Positions 51,001 through 63,806 of a stretch of 64,000 nt of DNA are shown here, piece after piece (the stretch's first letter is position 1; the number at the start of each line of letters is the position of its first letter). Made by a program: the position numbers and the translations under genes. The notes beneath the pieces are model-generated. The model made no database searches. It worked only from the letters and a program-made list of their open reading frames with translations, and had not been told where the DNA came from. The stretch spans positions 25,296,001 to 25,360,000 of the forward strand of contig CM114274.1 of NCBI GenBank assembly GCA_050084515.1, in the 5' to 3' direction. Origin of the DNA: Blasia pusilla. Taxonomy: Eukaryota > Marchantiophyta > Marchantiopsida > Blasiales.

Positions 51001-54000
51001 TGCCCGCTGATAATTGTACCTTGGATTCTGGGTCGAGGTAGTGGACACCGGAGCCATGAATTGCAACGAACAACTCCTGGGGCAGCCGTTGATTTCCTTT
51101 TTGCTGTGATTGAAGATAAGAGAGCGTTCGTTTGCATGATAATTCGATGACAAAACTATTAAGTAAATTCAAGACCCAGGCATAATTAAATTCTTCGTTT
51201 CGAGTGTGCTACGTTCAAACTTGGCATGCCTGGAGAGTCTTTCTCAGTGGAAGTGAGGGTAGATGAACTTTACAGTACTTGTAGAATGGCCACAATTTTG
51301 AACTCGTATAGAGTCTAAAGAAATCTTCACTGACAAGTCACCATTGGGTAGAGATCGTGTGGATAGATACAAGGAGATTCGGAGGATATTAATTGCAGTT
51401 CACGTAAGTACACACCACTTAGCTCACCTTTACAAAAAACCAGGAAGCCTCAGATAGAGGATAACGGGTCTTGAGATAATCTAGATAGTCAAATCTTCTT
51501 GTGGCGGGGTTTGGTTCCGAAGGTAGTCCTCCAGCAATATTTACAACAGCGTTTTTGCGGTCCTCCTCACGTCCTTCCAAAAATTCCTTGGGTAGAAACT
51601 TGCTCATCGTCAATCCCCTGATTCAGTTCCCAAACCCAGTCCCCAGATGAAGTTCAGGTAGTTTATTAGTACCAAGCAGAGCCTGCGATCCTGAGAACTT
51701 AAGACCTCCTGGGCTATCATCAAGAGGAAGTGGCCACGTCCATCTGGTACTTCAATTTAAAGGAGCTTCTGCAATCCTGAGAAGTTAACACCTGCTGGGC
51801 TATCATCGAGAGGAAGGGGCCTTGTCTATCTGCTACTTGAAATAAAAGGAGGTTTATGGATTACTTGATCGCTGAGGGTACGGTTACTCCAGTCTCTACC
51901 CGCACTTGTAAGGCCGCTAGCATCAGCAAGTCTTGTTCCGAGAGGGGAAACGCACCTCTAACAACATCATGCACTGCCTGCCAGCCCAAGATCTTGGTTC
52001 ATTACACCTAAACAACTGCGCGTCAATTGAATGCACCCAGGACTAAATCCTTATCCAAGGACAACTGAACTGAACACAATCCTGCTGTTTTCTGATATCT
52101 CCCGGGTTAAAATATGAGTTGGTTGCTTTGAAAGGTCCATGCATACATCTCATGCCGTCAACGAAGGAAGAAACAGACGCCGGTTGCTTTCGAGTCATGA
52201 ACACTCTCACTAAGGGATAAACTGTATATGATGCTCATGGACACACTGGAAGAGACTGAGGTGTGAAATCTAAAGGTGATCACACACACTGGCAATCAAA
52301 TTCAAGCCTTAAGAAGACAAGATTGAGAACGCCATGTCACACCAGGGATCGAATCTGATCGTTCAGACTAATTGTCATCTGCAGTTGTAACAAAATTTTG
52401 GGAACAGTGGATGGAATTTCTCCGGTTCATTCCACCATAGTCCTAGTATCTAGTACGTAGCTAGAAATCCTGACTAGACCCGAACTCTGGCTGCATATTT
52501 GAATGCAAGAGATGTAATTCTAGTGTTGGACTTTTCACAAGGTGAAGGAGTTCGTTGATGGTCATGATGGGAATGGAGGCAGGCACTCTTTATTTTCCGG
52601 AACTGCGCCAGAAACTCTTTACTCCGACTAAAACCCAAGGGAAATATGCCATTTCCGACGGTACTCAATTCGGGAAATGTTAGTTCGCAGGTCATATTAC
52701 CTGGGAATAACTCACAGCCAAGTGTTTGTTTCGAACACTCGATGCAATTTCAGGGTCGTGGTCTATAAATAAGTTGCGCTTCATCATAAACTTGGGCTCA
52801 TAGTCTCCCTTGCTTCCCAAATCAAACAACGTATCCAGGGTACTCTCACCAAAGTTCGGGACACTGTTATCATGTGATCGACGCGATCTTCTGGCACACA
52901 TGCAGCACCTCCAATGGTGGAAGTTCTCAACCGGCTGTGGAAAGCAAACACCAGTCCACATACTCTGCACCTCTGCAACATATGTCTTGTCTGCTAGAGA
53001 TTTCTCCTCTGTCATCATCCACATTGTCCAGAAATTGTCACTGTATTAGTTAAAATACTTCAATTTTGAGGTTTCAAAAACTGATGAAGATGAGAAGTGG
53101 GAGTCATGCCTGCTGACTGTTTTTATGTTCTGTTGACTAAGAGAACATAAAAACGTCGTCATCTATGGTTACAGGATTGTTTAGAATGAATTATTTGATT
53201 GATTGCCCACTGAGAATACAAGTTCAGATGATAACAATTGTGGTCGCTGAGAACCTGGGAATATTTTCTAAGAGGAGAGGATTAAGATGGTTCTATGGCA
53301 GCTTGATATTTTCTTACAAATCAAGATATTCTGCCTGGGCTGGTCATTCTTTTAGGTCACATGCATAAAATGAATGCTGCACCTTCATTGGAGTCAACCT
53401 CACACAGGCAAAAGTGTTTGGGTTCTGATAACCCGAGCATCTGCACAATCTTAGCCACCACTTCCTCCGTAGTGATCATTGGATCAAGCGGTATTGCCTG
53501 CATGAGCAGGTCTATTAAAAGTACGAAGATAAAGCTATCTCGATACTCAGAGCTTTATTGGTGGAGGTGAAATACGTTGAATACGAGAAAGAGAAAAAAG
53601 GAAAGCAGAAAAAGAATCTATTCATAACTTCAAATATCAGTGTGGTCAAAAAAGGAAAATCGTGGAGGCTTTTGAGAGGCCCTATTATCGCAGTTCGAAG
53701 GAGGGATGATCACTTGAAATAAGGCTGCGATCCGTGCTCACCTTACTGGTTGAATCAGGAAGGAATACGGTCGCGGAAATAGTCCCCATCTTCTGTAGTT
53801 CCAGAAGACAACCCCTAGATCTGAGTTTCCTGGTTAAACTAATGCTAGCATTTTGTCAGTTTAGTCAGTTATGCATCACGGATTTTTGTTGTGTGCCTTG
53901 GAATGACAGCAAGCATTGCGGAATTTTAAAGCTGGAGGAGATCATGATATTTGCATTACTGTGGGGATTTCAATAATTATCGGAGTCAGGAAACTCACCT

Positions 54001-57000
54001 CCACAGCATCTATTTCTTCTGCCGAAGGTAGCAAGTACCTTTGTCCCACTTGTGAAAGTTTTTGCAAGCGCTTCAAACAATACGCTGCCAAACGGGGTAC
54101 ATGTGCCGCTTTCTCTGATTTTGATGATGGTGGTGCCTTCCCTACAATCCCATTTGCCACCTGGGATGTATTCCTTAAACCAGTTAGTTAGTGCAGGATG
54201 GCTCCAACAGATTCAGATTATGTACACGAAGTACTAAATGATCGACGCTCGTTAATTCTCAGATTTGTAGCACACGGATTTGCGGTACATCTTGTGCATC
54301 GATCATAAAAGAACTGTTGGGGAAAGCTACAAGGATATTAACGGCTGCAGAACTTAGGATCAAACTATGAAGCATCTAGGACTCTTTTTCACAAATCAAA
54401 ATGAAAAGGTTCGGTCTCCTGGAGACAGTTTTACATTTGAGTGTCGATACCACATTGATTAGCAACACTGAAGGTCTTTGGAAACTAGTATCAAAGGCTA
54501 CGCTGGGTAGAATTGTAGACGTTATAAAAGCAAGCGAAGCAATCCATAACTTGCTCGACCATTCTGGTCAGGAATTCCAACTCTAGATCTTTAGAGGTCT
54601 TCCTAGTTTGATTCAGGGATTGCACACTTTGGTCATGCATATCCAGACTTGTGACTGTCGATGATATCGGTCAGGAAAGTACGAGTTACGAACACGAACT
54701 TAAGCAGGTATCTAAAAATGGACCGAAAGAAGAAAGCCCCAAATGACCTACCTGTTCAAGGTGAGTCTCCAAAACAGGTAAAAATCCAGACGAAGGAGGA
54801 AACGTGCCACAAGAGAGAGCCATGGCTTGCCATCCCTTGACATTACTTGCGCTGCACCAAACAAGAACCAGTAGAGTGGAGCACGTCGAAAATGGTAACA
54901 TGTTCACCAACCCACAAATCAATTAACGTGTAGCACCCAGAGCGGCAAGCCAAACCCATCATATCGGAGTAAGTGGGAAACCCATTTTCAAAAATCATGA
55001 CGATTCACATAACGTATCGCGTCATGCTACCTCTTTGGATTCTCGGTGGTTTGCTTGCAGATTTGACAAAAGATCTCGTCACGAATTGTATTGATCCGTA
55101 TACCCCCTGATAAGACTTGTAGGATGTTATCCGTTTCTGTCTCACTGGAAGAAAGATCACCCATGTATGCCATCAGATCTGTCTCACCACAGAAAGGTGT
55201 TAGAAAATCATAATGACGTGTCTGAGTATAGAAGGGTTTGAACTGAGAATCCATCACAATCGCAAGCTTTAGTATCGAGATTTTCGCATTGGAAACATAA
55301 TGGATAAGCTGTAAGAAAACGTATGATCGACCTAGGTCAAGCGCAGAGAAGATCTTGGTAGACGGCATGAGTAATTATCCTTCAGATACTGGGGGAGACT
55401 TTGTGCGGGAGGAAGGGATTACAGGCAACAGGTTGAATTACGTGCAAACACAGCCACCGCATCATGCTCGTCTTGTGCTTCCACAGTCTTTAACAACGGC
55501 TCTCTCAAAGGCTTCTGTTAATAAGGCAAAGAGTCAATGAAAGGATGTGTAGGATATGTGGCACCAGTTATTAAATCCAAGAAAGCTTTTAAAGAGGATA
55601 CTAAAATCAATGAGATGTCCTAATCTTCTTGCCAGGCCCAATACAACTCCAACTGCGGTTCCTTGAATCCACAAAACGTGCGCCTCACCCTATATTGATT
55701 TCTTGGGGAGTAGAATCTTCTGATTGATCAATCTAGACATGTTCCCCCTTCTTGTATCTTCAAATTCCTTGCTTCGGATACAATGCTATCGGTATAATTC
55801 TTCTTCATGACTTCTAAAACCGTCGGGGAAAACAGGAAGTCTTTTCACCAGATTATTGTTCTAAACTGCTTATCAGAATAAATAGTCTCCGAATTGCAGA
55901 GCCGGAAGAAGCGAATCGTATGACCTCGAGTTCCTAGCTGTCTTAAAATGACCATGAAAATTTACATCCATGAAACTACTCCGGCTTCCCTTCACTCAAA
56001 CAACTGTAAATGCCAAGCTAGCTAGCTTAGTTTCTCAAAGAGTTTCTGCATGGCCTGGATAATGAATCACAACGATACTTCTTCCTACCATGGTAGGCAG
56101 CTGGACATCACTTGCCTTGGTGTACTTGAGAGCAACCTCTTTGCTGATAGGCTCTCCGTAGCACCTGCGAGGCTGCAATCTAAAATTACTTTTGGCATAT
56201 CCTGCGTACGTAAGATCCTTTCGGATAGATGTCCTTCCAGCCGATGTCGATGCCCTAAACTGCAACTCCTTCAGTGGTTGAAAGGTAGTCTCACTGCATG
56301 AATATGTAAATATATTAAATCGTGATTTCTAACTGGAAGAAGACGAAGTACCTGTTAATGACCAAATTCTAGCTCCCCGGTTTGACTCAATTCCCACTGA
56401 ACTGGACTTCTCTTTCATTAACACGGCCTCAGGCAGGAGCAGTGCAGGCTTTCCTCATGGAAGAAAAACTTCACGTTTTGTGATAAATTCCAAAACGTGG
56501 AGACTCAGGAAGATAAACAGAGGAATTCAGAAGTACGAGATTGTGATCCTTGATCCGAGGCATAGGTTGGGATTACTTGAGAACATTAGTGATAGAACAG
56601 AGGAAACGTGCACTTACAGCACACGAGGCTTGGTAATTACGGAGCTTTCAGGATTAGCATCTGCAACTTGAATTTCCGAGTATCGCTTGGATGCCAGTTC
56701 TGGCTCTGAATTGGCAACACGAAATAAAATACCATCAAAACTGTATCTTCTAAAAAGAGCTCAAGTAGTACAAGCATTCTAAAATGACACAGCATGCTCC
56801 CTGTACATCACGCTATTATATGTCCTTCTCCATGGTTTAGGCATGATAAAAGACAAGGGGACTCAAAAAGTGAACTACGTCCAAAGTAACCACCAGTCGG
56901 AATGAAAAGAAAAGGAGGAATGCTGACTGAATCTTGCCTGTGCCCCACACATGTAAGATGTATATTTCATTATTGGGAGCACAAGAAGAAAGAAATAAGC

Positions 57001-57230
57001 GAGGTGTTGTGACAGATCAAAAGCAAGGGGAATGAAAAATATTCGACTTCGCCGACATTATGTGTCGAATGGTAGGAGAGGCTGACTTTTGCTGGGCAGT
57101 CGTATAAGCTTAGATGGGTCGAGCTGCTGACTCTGCCTCCGCGCAAGCGTGGTTACTTGGTCAAGCTGCTCACTCTGCTTACGTGCAAGATAGAGTAGAT
57201 TTTGAAGTTTGGAAGTGGTATCTGGAGCAT
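48005..57230 (-). CDS. MyTH4-FERM domain protein, multi-exon, no motor domain seen; 5' end unresolved
   Basis: MyTH4-FERM modules bind microtubules and cargo or membrane. Supported exons, high to low: about 57,183-57,225 (tentative); 56,618-56,705; 56,352-56,401; 56,112-56,254; 55,442-55,514; 55,031-55,178; 54,752-54,851; 53,999-54,160; 53,742-53,792; 53,383-53,497; 52,701-53,008; 51,428-51,617; 51,020-51,103; 50,514-50,596; 50,130-50,166; 48,005-48,250. Phases agree except around F2 (51,620-52,700), where an exon is unresolved, and before the last exon. MyTH4 shows KPLREPLLKTV, LMAYMGD, RDEIFCQICKQTTENP, GTFPPSSGFLPVLETHLEQ and AAYCLKRLQ. FERM F1 shows ATVFLPDSTSKAIPLD and AKIVQMLGLSEPKHF; F2 ends YLDYLKTRYPLSEASWFFVK; F3 shows VAIHGSGVHYLDPES and TEICSWAYSSTTFSIVTGNL. 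The stop is followed by AAATAAA. At least 620 residues are accounted for. The known plant protein with these domains, kinesin KCBP, has a motor after FERM; none is visible here. Confidence 0.75.
49841..49914. repeat. Long imperfect inverted repeat (hairpin)
   Basis: The core CGTCTTAGTTTAG (49,860-49,872) faces its exact reverse complement at 49,874-49,886 across one base. Outer arms CAGCTGAATA at 49,841 and TATTCAGCTG at 49,905-49,914 also pair. It lies in the last large intron of the MyTH4-FERM gene. It may be a tiny foldback element. Confidence 0.85.
53119..53154. repeat. Perfect 13-bp inverted repeat in an intron
   Basis: GTTTTTATGTTCT at 53,119-53,131 has its exact reverse complement at 53,142-53,154, with a 10-base loop. 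It lies in the intron between the 53,383-53,497 and 52,701-53,008 exons. Confidence 0.85.
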
Positions 57231-60050
57231 AAATTAACAATTTTAGTTTTAACTGAATTAATGCTTCAGGAAGCTCATAACCGATGACCTTTGACTGTAT
57301 CCTCCATCGCTAAGATGATGCAATAAGGGAATGTCAACTCCTTTGAGTAGAAACGTTGTTCTCTTTCATTCTAGCGAATACTGGAGGTTCCCTTACGTAC
57401 AAAAAAAAGCTCTGCGTCTACTACCTGACAAGGTCCCGCTGCTAACTTTTTTTCTTTCTAGTAGTTTAAGAAGGGAACTATTCTTCCAGAAACTTGCATC
57501 TGTACCACTCTCTCACCTACTAAGTCATCTTGCTTAGTCACATCAGTCGGTTCTTCATTATCGACGGCGTCCATTGTCGTGTATTCAAGTGGAGCTGATT
57601 GAGCTCAACTCTCTTTACTTGGAAGAGTTTCCTCCATGATTCTAAGTCAGCAGGTGCCACACGTATTCCAACTCCTAGTTCGATTGAAGGTAGAGATGCG
57701 TGCGGTCTATAAGTAGCTCCATCGCCCTAATTCTTCAGACATTGCCCAGTCCGCGCAGTATTCCATCCAGTAACTGGCATATTTTACACTTAAACTCCAT
57801 CCATCACATGAGACATTGAGTCAGAGAAGCCGACCTACATATTTGGGACACACCCCATACAGAGTCATCGCTCAACCTCCACCCCGACTTATGAATTCCT
57901 AAGTTCCACGGTTCGTCTTGTTGCAATCTCTGCTGAACGTCAACCTACTCCTTCTTCAGGTCGCAACTCGTTCATAGTTCGCACAGGTGGTTCACAGATC
58001 TGCCTTGCTAGATGCAGATCAGTTTTGCAGGGACTAAGAGATCTGTCCCCCGATATCGATGCCGAGTTCAAGGAGTAAGTGTTTCGGCACTTGCAGACGC
58101 CATGTTCAATGTCCTATCTTCGGTCGGTGGCAACCTATGCAATGTCCGAAGAGAGTTTAGATTCTCTTGGAGAGAAGGTACTTAAGGTTGATACTAGGTT
58201 GCTCACGTCTGTAAGGCCTGCTAGACTTTCACACTCAATTTCCGGGAGACGAGCACAAAGTCCTGGAATACAGTGCTTCTATCCATCGCAAGCTTGAATT
58301 ACCATCCACCGTCCGCTGCCCTGGTCCTCCTTCCGCTTCCAATGGTGCACATTGCGTCTGACTTGCCAAGAATTTCGAAATGCTTCCTGCAGCGGACTAA
58401 GTAGAAGCTGTCTGAGCACCGGTTACGCTTCAACTCCATGTATGAGTAGGGAAACTTATCAATTCCTCCTCCCCCCCCAACACCCTCCCCCGTACCTTTT
58501 TGGTTTCTGCATATAACGGAGTGAAGTTTGTTCTTGCTCAAATACGAACTCCTGGAAGGACACCGAGTAGGATAGACACATCAGCTTGCCAGTGAGTTTA
58601 GCCTCGATAGTTTATGCCGAACGAGTGAAGGATTTCAGTATAGTGATCCAGAAACATGTCGATTTCAAGGATCTTATGATGAGATGCAGCCATCAAAGGT
58701 GTTGGCGTACGAGTTCTTAGAGCAACTGACGCCACGCTGTACGAGCAACGACCGTGCATTAGGTTTCATGCTTCCAAGCTTGGAGCTCGGTATAGACCCG
58801 TTCCCAGCGTAAACTTCAAGTTCCTCAAAGTTGGTTATTTATCGTAGTCTGGGCATCAGGTTTCCACGGACGGTTAGCATCAAGCGTCATTCAATCTCTT
58901 GAAAGAACTAGTCCGCCTTACTCGAATGGTCTGCATCCGTTCACACAGGCTTCCATCTATTTCTTTCATGCAATTTACGGAAGCACGTCTTCCATTCACT
59001 TCAGCCTGATTTGCCTTCAACCCGATCGCATGACACGGCCATGTGCACACGACTGCTTCCGTTGGTCGTGATAGTGGAACACGATTTCGACTGATTCATA
59101 GCCAGACAATAATGCACCTCGAGAGAGATGAATTTCTGAATGCGCCTCAATTTTAACCCGTTTTTTATGTTCCGTTTACGAGGTGCCGAACGATCTCCTT
59201 GCAAGATGAGTTACTCATATGGTCGTGCACAGTGGCTCGCTAGTTATCCACTCTAAGTTAGTTCAAAACACATAGTAGGGGCCTACTCACAGGGAACTAA
59301 ACAGCAAACTCCGAGGCTAGCTACATTTTAGCCGAAGAATTGACGATGGATCCCAGAAACTCAAAGGGCAAGAGACAAAGGTGGCTTATGGGCTAGGGAA
59401 ATTTTTAAAAGAAAAGTATCTACGAAAGTTGAGGCCACTCCTTTTGCCAAGGGCTTTATGATGGAAGTCTGCTCTTTTGTTCTCCGGGGGGATCGACAGC
59501 CCCATCCCACAGTCGTATGCTATGACTTGTACCTTAATTAAAGAAACAGAGTTAAGAAAGCGTGTACCGATTAGACATGAAGGCTGATGATACATCTCTC
59601 GCCCGGTTCAGTCTTGCACTACGTGAAGTCGTGGACTTGTTGAAATGGAGCTCCGTACCACTCATGTAAAGGCTATGGATTTCTACACGGTTGTGTGGAT
59701 ACTAGTAATTCATCCACTTCCCTCGCCTTCGCTCCCAACTCAAATGTGTGAGAATGCCTGATGCCGTGACTACGGCGGCTTTCTCTCCTTTCCGAAGCTC
59801 GTAGAAAGATCGACACGACTTCACCGCAACTCCAACCAAGAGATAATCGGAACTTTTCCACAACAGACAATTCCGTCACGTCTTGTTTCACAAACGCAGG
59901 CTCGACAGGTAAAGCTGAGAAGTTTCTTCCTTCAGAGAGAGGAAGCTTTCGAGACGGGACGAGATGGACAGCGATTCCGGCAGAGGCACTGTCGAGGAGC
60001 AAGTAAGGGAAATAGCCTCTCCAACTAGGGAGATGTTTTCTACTCATCGA
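57231..60050. other. Upstream region of the MyTH4-FERM gene
   Basis: No domain is recognised on either strand. It may contain further 5' exons or leader introns of the minus-strand gene. I looked for a myosin P-loop and switch motifs and for kinesin motor motifs and saw none. Confidence 0.4.
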
Positions 60051-60059
60051 AATTACGGA

Positions 60060-60950
60060 AATTCGCGGTGCTTTCGCAGATTGTGCGTATAAGAGCGGAA
60101 GTGGACATTCGATCTCCAGAGACGTCTCTTGCAATCCTCCAAATTACGCCATTCCCGGCGCTTTCTCAGATTGAAGCGGAGAAGAAGGACCTATGGCCAC
60201 TCCAACTCCATGGAAAGCTTTCCACTCCTACAAGTTCTGCAATCCCCAGTGCTTTCTCAGATTGCGACGGAGACGAGATGAAATAGCCACTCGAACTCCA
60301 GAAAGAAGATTTCCACTCCTCCAAATGACGCAATTCCCAGTGCTTTCTCAGATTGGGAGAGAGACAAAGGGGAAATGGCCAATTGGACTCCAAAGAGAAT
60401 AGTTCCTCAAATTGTAAAGGAGACGAGCGGAAATAGCCACTCGAGCTCCCGAGAGAAGTTTTCTACTCCTCCATATGATTCGATTCCCAGTGCTTTCGTA
60501 GATTTCGAAGCATAAACAGCAAAATGGTATCTCAAACTCCAGGGAGATCTTCTCGAGTCCTCCATATTACGCAAGTCTCACCGTTCTCCCAGATTGAGAC
60601 GCAGAAGAAACGGAAATGGCTCGGACACCGGCGAGAATATTTTCTCCACCTGTGAAGGAGACGAGTGGAAACAGCCACTCGAACTCCTGAGAGATGTTTC
60701 CTACTCAAAATGATGCAATTCCCAGTGCTTTCGCAGATTGCGAAGAATCGACAGAAAAATTGTCAATCGAACTCCAGACGGACCTTCCCGAGTCCTCAAT
60801 ATTACGCAACTCTCCGACGCACAAGAAACGGAAATGGCTCGGACTCCGGAGTGAACACTTTCTCAAATTGTGAAGGAGACGCGCCCAGTAGCCATTCGAA
60901 CTTCCGAGAGAAATCTTCTACTCCTCCAAATGACACAACTCCTCATGTTG
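60060..60950. repeat. Minisatellite of about 90-bp monomers
   Basis: The phrase CCCAGTGCTTTCTCAGATTG, with variants, recurs near 60,160, 60,247 and 60,339 and onward in diverged form to about 60,870. Each is followed by an AGACGAG-type word, AATAGCCACTCGAACTCC and TCTACTCCTCCAAATGA. The period is 87-92 bp and there are about ten copies. Some monomers in the second half are rearranged or longer. Confidence 0.78.
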
Positions 60951-61199
60951 TGAAGGGTAGGCGGGCTAGTTCGGCGCTGGGATTTTGAACTTGCACGCTG
61001 CAGCGCCTACTGCCTGACCACCCTACACAAATGCAACAACTAGTCTGGCGGCCCACTCTCTTCCGTAAATATAAAAATAAAATAGGAAACCTACTCTTAC
61101 CCATTCCTGGTGCACACACATTCAAATCATACTCCACACTAATTAAAAACAAAATAATTAAAAATATAGATTATTAGACCAGACTTATATGCACAATAA

Positions 61200-61472
61200 G
61201 GACCCGGTCCCATGCGGCCCACTTCCTGCCAAGTCGCAATGCCTATCGGACGGCAACCGGTTGTTACTTCCTCCTCGCCGGTCATTGATGATTGGAAATG
61301 GGTGGTAAAAAACTAGCAAAGACGTGTGCCCTGTTTTCTAGCGGCACGAATTCGGTTCAGGTCCCATTAACGTGCGAGCATCCCATCCGTCATATCTTGT
61401 TGATGTTTAACTCTGGCGCCATAGTCCCATGCGGCCAAGTCGTGGCGACCTCGGCCGCATGGGACCAGGTCC
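61200..61472. mobile_element. MITE, PIF/Harbinger (Tourist-like)
   Basis: The terminal inverted repeats are GGACCCGGTCCCATGCGGCC at 61,200-61,219 and its reverse complement at 61,453-61,472 with one mismatch. Both ends are flanked by TAA (61,197-61,199 and 61,473-61,475), the 3-bp target duplication typical of PIF/Harbinger. It is 273 bp with no coding capacity. A subterminal third copy of TCCCATGCGGCCAAG lies near 61,428. Confidence 0.82.
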
Positions 61473-61475
61473 TAA

Positions 61476-62687
61476 GATAACATGAAGACACAATACGTGA
61501 AAATAGTAACATGGTATCATTTTATCTATTAAGATCTCATTTTAGTAGGGGCTAGGAAGACAAAATCTTTGGGGAGAAAAAATGATATTATTGGAAGTAG
61601 TGAGATTATTGAGTAGTGAAGAATTAATGGAAGGGGAGGAGTGGATGTATAAGAAAAACCCTCCACTACTCTTTAAATTCAGAAGAAGTGATCGTAACTT
61701 GATTGTTTTTCTCTAATGATGTTTTTAAACCTTCTTTTTGTACATAGCAAGGCCATGTTTCCTAGTATTTTCAATGAGAAAACTTGTCTAACCATTCCTA
61801 GTCACACAAATTCAAATCATACTCCACACTAAATAAAAAAATATTCTTCTCCACTCAAATATTTTCAAACATATAAGTGTTTACAAATCAATGAGTCACT
61901 CTCCTAAAATAATATAGATAAGCATATTAAAAGAAGAGCTAGGAAGATAAGGAAGGATAAGTACTTACGTCATGGCGGCTTTCCGAATTGTTCCAGAAGA
62001 ATCTATATTATTGGCGACAAGGGTCTCAGCAACAAACATATCTATGCTTGACACTTGTCTTTTTAGATGGCCTTTGCTAATCACACTTGTCCTCTCTAAA
62101 TGCTTAATTCCATCTAACTAAGATGGAGAAACGTGCAAGATGAAAATCTGAGATCTTATGAGGGGCTCCTCTGTCACCCGTGCTGAGCACGGGCAACAGC
62201 TAGTAGAATATAAAGATACAAGAATGAGGCAAAAAATGTGACTTTCAAAATAGTGTGCTCCACCAAAAAGCATAGCACAGGTCGTTGGGACGTTGCTCCT
62301 TTCTTCTTCAGCCTCGTCTTGAACGGTATCCGGTTTATTTTTAAATATCTCGCCAACTTCATTCCCAACTTACAACCAGGCCGGAATGTTTCAACCTTGA
62401 CCGCATGGGACGTTGTCCTAAGACTCTTAAAAGAAGATTTTCCGCAAGCCCCTATCCAATGCACATGGCGGAAAATGTAGTACTAGTGTTGTATTTTTTC
62501 TGAAAAAACATACACTAGAAGTGTGGTTTTCGAATCATTTTGAGAGAAGTTTGAATTTCAAATCAAGAATTTATTTAATTAGTCGGCATTCTCATGTTGA
62601 GCACGGAAAGGGTCTTTTCTTTTGAAGTAGTCTAGAAATAATGCTCCACACCCTATTCCCTAATAGCTTCCTCCTTTCCCAAAGTAT
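61476..62687. other. AT-rich intergenic DNA with a one-sided MITE-related end
   Basis: Near 62,397 the sequence ACCGCATGGGACGTTGTCCTAAG resembles the right terminal repeat of the MITE at 61,200-61,472. No matching left end was found, so it is at most a truncated relative. Nothing else is recognised. Confidence 0.45.
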
Positions 62688-62910
62688 AACGTCCATTTTT
62701 CGTTCTTAAAGGAGTAGTAACACCCCACTCCTCCTTGAATATAACTCCCACTCTTCATACATAAAACCACTTTCCCTCTCCCTAGATTCAAAATCATAAC
62801 ATCCATTTTTCCTTCTAAAGGATCAGTAACACCCCACTCTTCCGTGAAAATAACCCCCCCCTCTTCATTAATAAAACCACTTCCCCTCTTCCAAGATTGA
62901 AAATCATTCT
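62688..62910. repeat. Two-copy tandem duplication, period about 110 bp
   Basis: TAACGTCCATTTTTCGTTC at 62,688 recurs as TAACATCCATTTTTCCTTC at about 62,797. Each is followed by AGTAACACCCCACTC and AATAAAACCACTT-type words. Confidence 0.8.
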
Positions 62911-63806
62911 CCCTCCCCAAAAATGTCAAAATGGAGTTAGTAAAGGGCACTCAAGGACAACAAAAAGTAACATTAGTATTTCGTCTTTGCTTTATATGAT
63001 TACAAAACAAGTAAGGAAAGCACATATGTAACATGATGAAGTTAAAAAAAATAGTCTCTTGAAACAAAGAGTTGTATTGTATGATAGCTTTCTATCACAT
63101 AACACACATGTTAGTAAACTATTTCGTAAAGACAATGGAGGAAATTTTTCATACATGAATCTTATACTAAAATAAACCCAACCCCAACCCCCCTACTAAA
63201 AAAAGAACTCAAATTAGTATATAACTATAGTATAAAAAAATTTCATGTGTGAACTTTGAAGGAGAAAATTATCACAACTTATGGTATATATCAGAGATAA
63301 GTAGATGATTAGAAAATCATGCAAATAAAATAATTGAACAAAGGGAATTTTTTTCTAATTTATATAATGTAGGCTCAAGACAATGTACATAGTTCAATTC
63401 ATCTTAATAAAAGGAAAATGTGCATGAGTTTATGAAGCCATAGAGTAAAGAAACTTCATGAATTATGAATTCATAAATTTTGGCAAAGAAGTAGATTCTA
63501 CACATAAATGTAGGATGCTCATCACGAGAAAAAATTATCATGCGCATGCATATTGCTATGATGCACACACAAATATACACTAACATAACACAAATCACAA
63601 ACATATCATGCCTATGTGTAAAACATCACAATGAAAGACTACATAATAGAATCAGATGGGAAACACACAACTCTTTGATAATATTGACTTAAAATCAAGT
63701 CAAACCTTCCCTCAACATAAAGGTATCTAAGTCTAAGACATGCCGATAGTACCATGTCGTGGCCTTCAGAAGGCGACTTTTTCTTGTAGAAGGCGACTAA
63801 TCAGAG
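62911..63806. other. AT-rich intergenic DNA, nothing recognised
   Basis: No gene or element is supported. A short direct duplication, GAAGGCGACT, occurs at 63,769 and 63,789 just before the LTR at 63,807. Confidence 0.5.

Noticed and set aside
56112-56254. Alternative reading frame of this exon with a GC-AG intron
   Set aside because: That frame gives plausible protein, but its phases do not fit both neighbours, whereas the chosen frame fits with ordinary GT-AG sites.
48005-57230. Identification of the MyTH4-FERM gene as KCBP
   Set aside because: No kinesin motor, coiled coil or calmodulin-binding end is visible after the FERM domain, and the F3 signature differs.
59673-60134. 153-residue open frame on the minus strand upstream of the MyTH4-FERM gene
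   Set aside because: It resembles no family, partly overlaps the 90-bp minisatellite and has no splice link I could support.
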